Source: Lepidodermella squamata
Taxonomy: Eukaryota > Gastrotricha
NCBI GenBank assembly: GCA_047495785.1
Contig: JBLDXI010000078.1
Coordinates: 1-64,000 of the forward strand
Length of the DNA stretch: 64,000 bases
Direction of reading: 5' to 3'
Under the pieces are notes generated by a model. It was given only the letters and a program-made list of their open reading frames with translations, ran no database searches and was not told the DNA's origin. A program made the position numbers and the translations under genes. Shown in pieces: positions 34,312 through 45,044 of this stretch; within the stretch, counting starts at the first letter, position 1; each line of letters starts with the position of its first letter.

Positions 34312-36789
34312 CTAAACTGTCACAGGCTGCTCAGAGTAGAACAAATATGGATACATAGGCACAATGCCAAACAAGAAAATCGGTGTGATGATAATGAGTG
34401 TGATATAAGAAAACAAAACAAATCGGTCCATAACATCAGCGATGAATTCCCATCGTTGAATTCGATAGATTTCCAAAGTAAGCTGCCGGTCATGATCCGC
34501 CTTATCGCTGCCGAACATTTTTTTATCAGGATTCGTCTCAGCCGCGATCTGAATGTCGTGCTGGAAAATCGAGAAGTAACTATCGCGCAGCACTTTCTCA
34601 TATTCATCGTGCTGTTCTTCCTTAGTCGTCGGCAATCGCGGCTGTTTCACGCTGAAAACCGGCGCGACGACGCAGGCGACGTTGTACAGCAACTCGGGGA
34701 CGACCTGTTGGTGCCTCTGGTCGCGGCCCTTCCGGAAGCAGATAAAGACCAAACCTTCGCCTAACATAGCTAGGCATATGTAAAGCATCGATAGATCGAT
34801 GTAGTAGCACAACAACGGGATCTTGTCTGAGGTTCGAGGTATGTCGTCGATTATCATAAGCTGGAAAACGCCGTAGGCCAGGAGGCACGTGAAGGACAGT
34901 TCCAATTTCTCGCTGTCGTGAACCTCAACGGCAAAAGTCGCAACTTCCGCCAGGGAAATTATCACACTAGGCACGATAACATTGATAAGGTAATACCCGA
35001 TCTTTCTCTGAATGACCAGGTCGAACTCAACGCGGGAAAACGTGTTTGTCGGTATGACGTACTGAACTTGCTTCAGCCTTTGATCCGTTCTGACCAGGGA
35101 CCATTGTTCGTTTTCAATCCACCACCTTTTCTGGATTGTATCGCCGAAACGGAAAACCTGAAATTCGACAGTGTACCGCCAGCTTTCCATGATCAAAGTG
35201 CAGTTTTGGGTGTCGTAAGGGAACAGGCGAATGTCGAAGTCGCAGAAGGCTTTGAAGGTCCCACCAGGCCGGTAAGAGACGTATCCGTTGCTGGAAACTC
35301 GCGCCATTTCCTGGTCATGCATCAGCAGAAGTTCGTAGTGTTGTTCTGAGTTTATCATAGCAATTTCAGGAATCCAGATCTCCTTTTGGGGGACGGTTAC
35401 GCTAGGCACGCAGCAGTGGGGGAAGGTTCGGTTCCAAGTGTGAAATTCATCGAACCAATACTAAATTATGGAAACGTGAGATGGTCTCGAGTTTATTTGA
35501 TTAGGAACTTACAAAAAGCAGATATCCAGATATCTTCAGAGCTTTGTCTCGCTCAATCTGTGAATAGGAAATGATTTTTCACTTTTCAATATTCAAGAAG
35601 TGGATGAGCCTTGAGCCTTAGATAAAGTTCTACATTCCCTGTATTCCCTGAGGTATAATAGGGTTCCTGAGATCAGACTGGATTTTACTAACTAAAATAA
35701 CGAATTTTGAATCTTCCAGGATTTTCCCAACATTTGGCCAAATTTGTCGAGGATCTTTTGAGAGGGAAAACTTTTTTCATCCGACCAATGTCTTTTTTTT
35801 ATCCGAACAATGTCTTATTTCATCCGACAACCAAAAATGTGACTAAAACCAGCCGACTTGCTTTCTCATATTTTCAGTACAGTAAAAAAGTGACTACTCG
35901 GATCGCCATGAATCTTTCACCATAATATTCCGCCGGTCAGGGGCCAAAATAGGGTGCATAAAAGGGGTATGCCCCTGCGGAAAAATCGAACTTGGGAAAA
36001 TCGAAAAAAACGATATTTTCATGTCGGATGATTTTAGTCACATTTTTGGTTGTCGGATGAAAACAGACATTGGTCGGATGAGAAAAGTCACACCCTTTTC
36101 GAGGTACTAGACACCTCATCCTGTAGCCTGTAGCCCGAATGTACCAAAATGAGGGGGAGTGAAAAGCCCGGAGAAGAATGTCAGCAATTTTGATTGAACG
36201 CAGAAAGACGGGATGAAAGTAAACTGAAAAGAAATTCAATTTTTGGGATTACAAATGTTCAACAACTTTGACATCAATCGAAAGATTCAAGATTTTCTCA
36301 TAATTTTTCAAATTACTGATTACAGATAGCATTTTAGGAAAATAAAAATCCCGGACAGTATAGGATGGTTTGGTTATTTTGTGGCCATAGGATTCTTTAC
36401 TGAACACTCAATGTCGTACTGCTTTTCAGGTTCAGGCATTCTCTACTCAACGGTTACTAGCCTGTAAGTTTCCGGCTTACCACGTCGTTGATAGTCGACA
36501 GCACGAGGCGGACTTCAACGCTCATTGGCCTGCTGCTGCGCTTCAGAGGCCTCACCCACGTCTTATGCTTGCCGAATATGTCCTCCGCAACGACATTCTC
36601 GCTGACCGTGATATTTCGACAAATCGGCGAATTTGGCGGAACGGCTTGCTTCAACCTCTGCGGAATTATGACTTCATCGCCATTTTCGTCTATCGTAACA
36701 TTGTACCGGAAACTTTGCGCTGAAGTCGCTCGGATCATGTCGATAAAAAATAAAAGAATAATCGCGAAATTTTTCCAGGTCAAAGTCAT
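34312..36789 (-). CDS. Cys-loop ligand-gated ion channel subunit B
   Basis: Exons 36789-36481, 35557-35513 and 35460-34312 join in phase 0 to about 500 residues. It is a close tandem paralogue of subunit A with identical exon boundaries. Signal peptide MTLTWKNFA to TSAQS, Cys-loop C-DFDIRLFPYDTQN-C, SWRY, four membrane segments, and SEK before M2. No loop-C Cys pair. The frame stops at PVTV, where A continues into repeat-derived sequence. The two genes lie head to tail about 1.7 kb apart and may give subunits of the same or sister pentamers. Confidence 0.85.
35768..36095. repeat. Dispersed repeat, inverted pair
   Basis: The segment around CATCCGACAACCAAAAATGT at 35815-35870 recurs inverted at about 36020-36095. 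Both are related to the end of channel gene A. They lie in intron 1 of channel B. Confidence 0.5.
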
Positions 36790-38229
36790 TTTTTTCGTCT
36801 CGGCTCGCGGCGATCTCAGATCAACAAATGTAAATTGAGCTGGCTCAGTGGCTTGCGGTTGTTGTGATAAGTGCGTCACAGAATATATGAAAAGGCTTGA
36901 ATATTTGATGATTGCGAGCCGTTGAAGAATCGATTCGATATCAAGTGCGATCGCTTGTATTCATGTAACCAGACATGAATTAACAAATCTAAGGACATTC
37001 AAGTACGATCTCTGTGATTTTCTAGATAATTCTTGAGAACAAGCTAAGAATTGCTATAAAAAGAACAAATCATAACGTGTGAAATTCACTGTTTATTTGA
37101 ATCTTGCACATTGTCCGAATCCTTGTTTGACTATGTCAACAGGATAGGTCTCGCCGTAGTCTGTTCTAAGAGTAGTTTTTGGCAGCGATTCCTAATTGCT
37201 AATGCCTAGGAATCGATTACAGAAAACATCGATTTTTTTTTATGTTAGACGTCTTAGTAGCGAACTCTGAAGATGTCTGCTACCAAAAGCCAAAGAAGCC
37301 CAATGGTTTGAGGCACTTAAACAGCTGAGATCGCCAATCTCTCCTTTAGTATCCAATAATTTTATTAGGAAAAAAATGAAAAATATTTTGTTTCAAATGT
37401 TTTATCGCAATGTTTATTTTCGAGAATTTTCCAGATTGATTTTCCAGGAAATTATTGGGCAATAAAAAATCGGAAAATTACCATTGCAGTCCCGATCTTT
37501 GGTAAATTTTGAAATTTTTTCCAGCTCTTATATATGAAAAGGCAGTTGGAAAAATTAAATGTGAAGAATTGTTTAAAAAAAAATTCGAATAAAATATCAT
37601 ATTAAATTTCAAATTAAAACTAAAATAAAATTATTAAAATAAGTTTTATTAAAAAAATAATTTTTATTAAATTTTCGGGGCTTGCATACCGCCTAATTAT
37701 GACCAAAATTGGAAGCTCGATTCCTACAGCTTGGTTGATTAGCTAGTTCCTAGTTCCGAAAAATTTGCGAATCTTAAAAATTGGGATATTTCAATATAAT
37801 GCTTAAATTTGCTCAATTTTCGTTTGCTCAATTGACATAGAACCATTCGGATTCGGATATACCCAAAGTTGTGGGTGGTAAAAAATTGCAAACTGAAAAA
37901 ACCAAAATGCGGTGGGTGTATTTATTGGATAGCTATAACAGTTTCATAATTGTCTCGAGTGCCTCGCGCCCACCAACGCTCGTACATATCCTCGATTTAC
38001 GAGCTAAAAATAAATGCTGAACAACTCCCCCTCCATTTCTAAAAATTCCGCCCAATAATTGAAGATGAGAAATGTGTGGGGAAAAAATTAATTCAATTAT
38101 ATCGCCAACGTATCAATCATTTACGGAAATTTCGCGCTTAGAAACTAAAATCAAAGTCCCTAGCAACCGATGTTGAAAAATCGACAACAATATTTTGCAT
38201 CATTTATTCACAAAAAAAATTGTATCGAT
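36790..38229. other. Intergenic between channel B and fucosyltransferase-like gene
   Basis: No gene supported. AT-rich, especially 37550-37670. Confidence 0.4.
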
Positions 38230-39997
38230 TTAAAGTCCGGAGTTATAACCCATCGGAATTCCGAAGCCGAAATCGTTCGGGCCAATTTTGTTGTAGTAAT
38301 GAAACGAGCACTGAGTTGACCCAGATTGGAACGAAACCCGCCTGCCATAGCCATAACTATCGACCTTATTCTTGTTATTATGCTGAAACCGCAGCGTTGG
38401 AACAAGCGAGTACAACGACGCCATCTCGCCAAAGCCGCTTCGAGGTATAATTAACCTGTCCATGCGGGTCAGCGCGTACCAATCTAAAAAGGTCTTCGCG
38501 CCGAACAGCCATAATTCACTTTTATTAAGGCGGCTGTCAGGTCGTGACCTAGACGAGTGAACGGTCACTAAATTGGCGCAATAATCCGCGCTGTTCGCCA
38601 CCTTAATAAAATAATTAGAAGCGGCATGACCTAATTTTTGCTCGAGGCCCTGCGTGAATAGTGACCTAGTTTCATTTTCTGACCTGTCCATAGTCAGGAA
38701 AATTACTACATTTTTCGGGCCGCTTTTAGTGATAAAATCAGCTGCGATTTCGCCGAAGCACGTGACCTGATTGCCGGACACCCGAGTCGCATTTACGTCA
38801 CCTCGCCGAATTTGAACGCCGATTTTTAGGGATTCGGACCAGAATTGTTCGCCGCCTAATGGGTCGACCAGGCATTTTTTGAATAAATTCGCGAGTTCAT
38901 CGCCAGGCCGGGGCAGGAGAGTTCGAAAGGCTGCTGATGCCAGAATTGATCCGTCGATTTTTTCTTGAATAAAATGCTGGAAAACAGGGCGGAAACTCGG
39001 GTTTTTCAGTAAACCAGCAATTCCTGTCATTGAATTTGCTCGAATTTTGACGAAATTTCGATTTGATAAGTTTGAAGGTAATTTCGGGTTCGCTGCCCAT
39101 TTTTCCAACACTTTCTCGCCTGGCTGATTTCGGAAAATTACCGCAGTACCATTATCAGTTTTTCGGGATTTTTCAACAATTTCTTTATATCTTTCGGGAG
39201 CGATTTTGTAGGCCTCGAAATTGATGCCATGCGGGAAGTAATCGGTCAATTTGTTGCGATAGTTCCATTGAACGTGGAAAGGTCGATGAAGGCCGATTGC
39301 CAGGTAGAAAATGCTGGCCATTCCTCGTAAACGATCAGCAAATCCAACTTCTTTCATACTTTCCGAAGCGATAAACTAAAAAAGAATTCGGAAATAATAT
39401 TAGCGACTTCGTCAAAGTTTTTAAATTTCAATCAAAATTCAGAAAACTGGGCAAAGTTGGACAAATTTGAAGCAAAGATAAACAATTAGCTCAGCGGAAT
39501 TTTTAAGAAAAATTAGCGAATTATTTGTGAGACATGGGCAATTATTCAAAAAATTTAAAATCGCTGAAATTATTTGAAATTATTCAAATTTTTTTATTTC
39601 AAAGATTTCGACGAACTAGAAAATAAAAGAGTTCGTTCGTTCTCACCTGAACGATTTCTTCATTCGAATTCATTAGCTTGTAAGAAATTGGATCCAACCA
39701 GAATTTCCGGATGTCCTCCACGAATCGCTCAGTTTGCTGGTTCCGAATTGCCAGATCAGCTTCAATTTCCTCATCGGAAATCAGTACACCAGAACCGAGA
39801 CTGCTTTCATTTTTCAACAAAATTGCATCAATCATTCGATCCCATTCAACCTCCTTCTTCTCATCAGGAACTCCGACATGATTTTCTGGGGCGATTTCGA
39901 TAGTTTGGCTTGGAAAATCTTGAATAAACAATAAAATAGCGAACAGGCAAGCAATAATCGCAAGAGCGACTGTATTTTTCAAATTTACTCTAGCCAT
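38230..39997 (-). CDS. Type II membrane fucosyltransferase-like protein
   Basis: Exons 39997-39647 and 39375-38230 join in phase 0 to 498 residues. A short cytoplasmic N-terminus is followed by one membrane anchor (residues about 10-27), a stem, and a lumenal domain, the plan of Golgi glycosyltransferases. The lumenal part opens with GFADRLRGMASIFYLAIG. It contains IGVQIRRGD, like the R-R-G-D nucleotide-sugar motif of the alpha-1,6- and protein O-fucosyltransferase folds, and later RSGFGEMASLYS, like their acidic C-terminal motif. The donor is thus probably GDP-fucose, but the acceptor cannot be read from sequence. Family membership is inferred from these motifs only. Confidence 0.6.
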
Positions 39998-40564
39998 TCA
40001 TGAAGCAGAATAAAATCATGATAATGAATTCGAAAAAAATTCCCATCGATTGGAGCACGTGAAAAAAATCGATATTCAGGAGTAGAATTTTTTTACATTT
40101 TTTCTACGATTATTTGATTAAATATTTCGAAATTATGATGAATAAATAATTAAAATATTTATTTTCAGAAATTGTTTTATGAAAATTGTGAAAATTAAGT
40201 TTTCAGTTGAATAAATGAATTATATAGCCCCTCGATTATCGAATTCTTTACAAAATCGATTTTAGCACCAGCCAGTAACAGATCAAAAATTGTCTGAGAT
40301 GACTCATTGTATTTTACTCAGGTGGATGTGTTAAAAAATCTTTGGCATTTCTTCAAGGTAAATAAATCGCAATTCGCAATAAGCATTAACACGATGATTA
40401 ATTATTGCTGCTGCAATCTGAGAATAGACGATCAGTTTTCCCGATCGATGCGTGCTCTATAGATACGTGCGAGTAATCTAAACAATTTGGACAATTTGCG
40501 GCATGAATAAATAACAGCGCAGGGTGTTGAATAAATAGCAACCGGCCAGCTATCACCCTGGAAC

Positions 40565-40574
40565 CTATATAAAC
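40565..40574 (+). promoter_or_regulatory. TATA box of the glutaminase-ankyrin gene
   Basis: CTATATAAAC lies about 100 bp upstream of the start codon at 40673, a plausible core promoter position for a short 5' UTR. Confidence 0.5.
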
Positions 40575-40672
40575 CAGCCAAGCGTGGCACTTGAATCCGT
40601 TAATCACAGCATTTTCTCGAATTACTCGCAATTTTTTGGTATTATATTAAGAACGGAAATAACTGGGTCACG

Positions 40673-42616
40673 ATGCCGAATTTAAACGCGACGGCTTCAA
40701 TGAAGAATTTCACGCCTCGAAATGCGGCCATGGCGCCTATTCCGACTAAAACTTCGTTTGGAACTTCGAGTGGCAAAGCTACCCCACGCGAGCCAGGCAA
40801 AAATCCGAACGATTACATCGAAGAAGGTAGGAAAAATTATGGAAAAAATTCACGCATCTTTTAATGATTGAAATTTGATAATCTTTGAAAAATTTTATGA
40901 TCCCAGGAAGCTATCGAATTGAAAAAGGAAATTTCTCATGCTAAGCTTTTGCCAGAATTCTCAAAACTTCAGGAATCAGAGCTTTCAAAAATGTATTGCT
41001 AAATTTTGAAAAACAATTGAAAACTTTGGCAATGCAATAAGGTCCAAAGAGGCTTGATCGAAGCTTATAAAAAAGTAAAGAAAAAGCATGATTGATCGGA
41101 ACAATCGTAGATTCAAGCTAAGAAGATTTATTTCGATTATTCATCATTTTCATTCCCGAGAATTTGATTAGATTCCAAAGTTTCAATTTTCCAAGCGATT
41201 GAATTAGGTAAATTAGTTGAAAAATTTTTTAGAATCGGAATTTAAAAATTGAAAATTTCTTAATTGTTTCTCAATTTTTAGCATTTTCACCAAAATTTAA
41301 ATAATTTCGAAATTTCTCGTATTTTCAATTTTCAGATTTTTTGAATGGCAATTCGAACTTGAAATTGGGTTAAAAATTACGTGGATTATTTAATTGAATT
41401 ATTCTCCATTCAAACTTTGTCAATAATTTATGAATTTTCAACTCAGAAAAATGGTTATTCGAAATAATTTTTCTGTCATTTTTCCACATTTTTCCACAGC
41501 CAAACAAGTCGTAGCTCTGCTGTACAGCGCTTCTCGAGGCGACGTAGCTGCTATGCGTGAATTTCGCAAGAAAGGCTACGACATGGCTAAGGCGGACTAC
41601 GACGGGCGCAGTTCGCTGCACCTGGCCGCAGCCGAGGGCCACCTGAATGTCATTCAGTACCTGGTTGAAGAGTGCGGCCTCAATGCGTTCCCACGTGATC
41701 GGTGGAACTTCACGCCGTTGGACGATGCGACGAAGTTCGACCGGGCTGATGTGATCACTTACTTGAAGGACAAGGCTAGCAACTACGGCACGGCTCAGGT
41801 CACGGAAGGTGAGTAATACAAAATTTCAACTATAGCATATTAGAAATAGGATTGTCGAATAAATTATTAGACATTTTTTTCTTGATTTTCAGGAATTAAA
41901 AAAATCAATTTTCGAAAATTTTCAGATATTTTTTACAACTTCACAAATATACATTTCAAGTATAAGTTTAAGTATAAGTTTAATTTAAATTTTTTAAATG
42001 TTTGATTCCAAGTAAAAAAGGACATTGAAAGTATTCTGAAAAAATTTCACAAAAATCTCTAATTTTTCCAAAAAGTTGTATTCCGCCAAATCTAGATAAT
42101 TCTATATCGAAATTCTAGAATAGAACATAAATGCATGCATTAATTCCCTAAATTTTCGAATTTTTTCTCGAATTTTCGATTTTTTTAATTTCAAATTTCA
42201 GTGATTTTTGAAAAATTTCAGTTTCCCGTCTTTTCCCGACTTCCTGTAAAAAAAATGTTTCTTTATTCTCAGCAATGTTAGTTCAGGTTGATTTTGAAAT
42301 GGCCTCTTTTTCAGAAATGCAAGTGGTTGCATTGCTGTTCGCAGCCTCACGCGGCGACACAGCCGCAGTTCGCCACTTCAAGACCATCGGCTACGACCTG
42401 AACAAGGCCGACTACGACGGGCGGACCGCCCTTCACCTGGCAGCAGCCGAGGGCCATCTCGAGACCGTGCGCTACCTGTTCGAGGACGGCCGCGTTAACC
42501 TGGCAGCCCGAGACCGTTGGAACTTCACCGCCTTCGACGATGCGATGAAGTTCAACCGCAAGGACGTAGCGGCTTACTTGCAGTCGAAATCAATCGAAGG
42601 CTACAAGCGAATTTAA
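40673..42616 (+). CDS. Stand-alone protein of two glutaminase-type ankyrin modules
   Basis: Exons 40673-40826, 41500-41808 and 42315-42616 join at phase-1 introns to 254 residues. Exon 1 encodes a basic, low-complexity N-terminus (NAAMAPIPTKTSFGTSSG). Exons 2 and 3 each encode a copy of the C-terminal ankyrin region typical of kidney-type glutaminases: VVALLxxASRGD, KADYDGRxxLHLAAAEGH, then RDRWNFT. The glutaminase catalytic domain is absent from the window. Because both ankyrin exons start and end in compatible phase, exon 2 could be included or skipped. If intron 2 is retained, exon 2 ends at TAA directly after the donor, giving a short isoform. A second possible exon near 40906 (GSYRIEKGNFSC then stop) could give another isoform. 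It probably binds proteins or filaments, without enzyme activity. Confidence 0.75.
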
Positions 42617-42720
42617 CGCTATTCAAATCGGAAATTCATCGAAAATAATGGTTATGAGCTAATTCTCAACCCCGATGTTTCGTAGACTCAATAAAAACAA
42701 GTTTATCAACTTTTATGGGC

Positions 42721-43300
42721 AAACAATCGTCAGTGACCCGGGAGCTTGGGTGTTTATTACTTTCTTCCCAGGACCCAGCCGAAGAAGCCACAGGGTACCC
42801 CTGTGATTTTTTTCAGCCTCTATCTGGTTAGAGGTTAGAGTCCTTAGAGTTAGAGTTAGAGTTCGAGTTAGGGGCTGGGGTGTCGCGACACCCCATCACC
42901 CCTATGCTTCGCACCCCGCTCATTGTACCAAACCATTCCCAAACCCAAAATATTTTTGCAAAACAAAAGGAACAAAAGGAACATGAGGGGGTAGCGGGGT
43001 ACGGGGGTACATCGAAAGGGTCCTAAAAAACACGGAAAACCACAGAGAGGACCGATTGGCAGTGTGCGAAGTAGGATCCGGGTGTTTTTTAGCACCCAGA
43101 TGAAGAAAGGATGAAGAAACCAAAGGGCCCCCTCCGTATGGTTTTTTCAGCCTAACTCTGGTTGAAGTCCCGGAGCTGGGGTGTCGCGACATCCCATCAC
43201 CCCTGTATCTCGCACCCTGCCGATTGGTTAGATGAATCAGATGCCGAAGATACCCAAAAGTAGCCCCTCCCTCGAGGATCCTACCTCATCGACCGGTTGA
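42721..43300. repeat. Two adjacent copies of the dispersed repeat
   Basis: Copy 1 (about 42721-42915) and copy 2 (about 43065-43290) both have CCAGCCGAAGAAGCC-like, TTTTTTCAGCC and GGGGTGTCGCGACA segments in the same order. Copy 1 also has a short TTAGAG microsatellite at 42825-42870. Confidence 0.6.
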
Positions 43301-43769
43301 TTACAGCTGATAATTATCACCATATTCACACGATAATTGTGAGAAGGAACGTGGCCAGGGGGAGAAAATGAACAAGCAAAAAACACTTGCCCCAATATTT
43401 TCGGGTTTCATGCATAAACACGATACGCCAAAAAGTTGTAGGCACACTAAAGCGGCTGATTCAACAAGCTCAGTGTAATGCCTCTGCGCATTTTGAATTT
43501 CTTAACAAAGGCTTCGTGCTATCATGCAGCGAGGGATCTCTTCGGGTGACCATTTTCATTAGCGCTACGATGGCAATTGTTTTCATGATTCATTTCGCCT
43601 GGCAGCTGAATGCATCGAAAAGTTGGCAGGGTGAATATTTCATCCCGCGATGCAAAAAACATGGGACAAGTGCTCCTCGAGTTTCTCGCTCTCACTCACT
43701 TCATTCATCGCCATTTCATCTTTCAACTCAACTAACATTTTCAATTTCTTGATCAACTTTTGAATTACC
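43301..43769. other. Intergenic, unassigned
   Basis: One open frame (43387-43752, plus) includes a hydrophobic stretch, but neither family nor splice signals support it as a gene. Confidence 0.35.
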
Positions 43770-44028
43770 ATGGCAAATCAGCTTTTCATAATAGTTTGCG
43801 CTCTGTTGGTAAGATATTTTCAAGTACTTCCATCGTGATGATCCTATTCAAGTGCTATGTGTATCACAGGTTGCTGCTGTTCTGATTGCTGTTGTGGAAT
43901 CTGTGGAATCACCCACGCTGTCGCTGGAAGAGCGTCTAGCAAAGGCAGGCACGAGGTGCCAGGAGGATGGCAAGAAGGGCCACTGGACGATGGTCAGTTC
44001 GTTTCAATTGATGTGCATTTCCGGATAG
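43770..44028 (+). CDS. Small secreted peptide
   Basis: Exons 43770-43808 and 43870-44028 join in phase 0 to 65 residues. The first exon plus the start of the second form a strong signal peptide (MANQLFIIVCALL, then VAAVLIAVV). The mature part is short, charged and holds two cysteines (TRCQEDGKKGHW and LMCISG). The intron is 61 bp, with GTAAGA donor and CACAG acceptor. No family is recognised. It could be a neuropeptide-like or defence peptide precursor, but no dibasic cleavage pattern decides this. Confidence 0.4.
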
Positions 44029-45044
44029 TGAACTCATCAAATGGAAACGCGAATTCAGTAACGTTAAACTGAATATAGAAGATGAGAGATCGGTTGAAGA
44101 GCAGCATGTCACAGCCTTATCATACCAGAAGCTTCCATATTCATGTATCAGCCTTTAAGAATTTCATCCCATTATATTGACGAGTAAAAGGTTGTGGAAA
44201 AAGTATTCCATGTATTTGTCGAAAATCTGAATTTGTGCCTTATCCGTGATCACCGCTAGGGATTAGGGATGATGACCAAAGGGAGGACCCATTTGCCGAT
44301 TTGTCAAGTCCCTACCCATTCTGCGGTTCTACTTCGATCTCTGCGAGTTCATTTCTAATCGAGCAAGTAGATTTCTCCCAGCATTTTGTTTAATTACCCG
44401 TAACATATTCAGGGAATTTACAGATGACTACATTTGCGCAAAAATTTAAGAATAGTAGCATGGCAAATGGCACACATAACCTTCAAGCGTTTGAAGGTTC
44501 GTGAACCTAAGCCTGTTACCCGATGCGTCTTTGACATCTTCCATCAACTTGAAGCTTGGCAAGTGAGTCATCAGTCAATACCTTTGACCTGAAAATACTG
44601 CGATTCGACGTGCGATCCTTCTGATTCATGTTTTCGTTTATTCTTTCCGAAATTTCGGGAAAATTCTGGTTTCGGCAGCGCGAGAAAGATTTTCCCATTT
44701 AAACGGCAGGAGTTTTCGGGTGATGAAGTCTTGAACTAGCTCTAATCGTTGCATTTCAAGATAGGCTTCAGAAGTGGACAACCGGAAATTTCATTCAATC
44801 CGTACTTACAGGCCTTTACTTGCAGTCAGAATCAATCAAAGGTTACAAGCGAGTTTACCTAGCATTTATTTCCAAACGAAGAAACGATTCGGACGATGTT
44901 TATCTATTTTCGTGTAGATGAAATAAGTTTAACCCGAAAATTCAGTAAAGCGAATTTACATCATAACGAACCTATAAAAAGGTTCACAAGAGAGTGATTC
45001 GGCAGCTTGAAGTATAAGTCATCAGATTTGTTGTCACGTCAGGT
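44029..45044. other. Intergenic with a glutaminase-ankyrin exon relic
   Basis: No intact gene. Bases about 44813-44872 match the 3' end of the exon at 42315-42616. Confidence 0.4.
44813..44872 (+). pseudogene. Relic of the last glutaminase-ankyrin exon
   Basis: TTTACTTGCAGTCAGAATCA and the following GGTTACAAGCGAGTTTACC closely resemble the end of the coding exon near 42560-42620. The stop codon is lost and nothing upstream matches. It is probably the trace of a tandem duplication. Confidence 0.5.

Noticed and set aside
34622-35349. Open frames overlapping channel subunit B in other frames
   Set aside because: Shadows of a long conserved coding exon; the Cys-loop receptor frame explains the conservation between the two tandem genes.
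42868-43192. Minus-strand frames of 75-90 residues rich in Pro and Phe
   Set aside because: They fall entirely inside two copies of a dispersed repeat.
43387-43752. 121-codon frame with one possible membrane segment
   Set aside because: No homology recognised and it ends just before a better-supported small secreted peptide gene.
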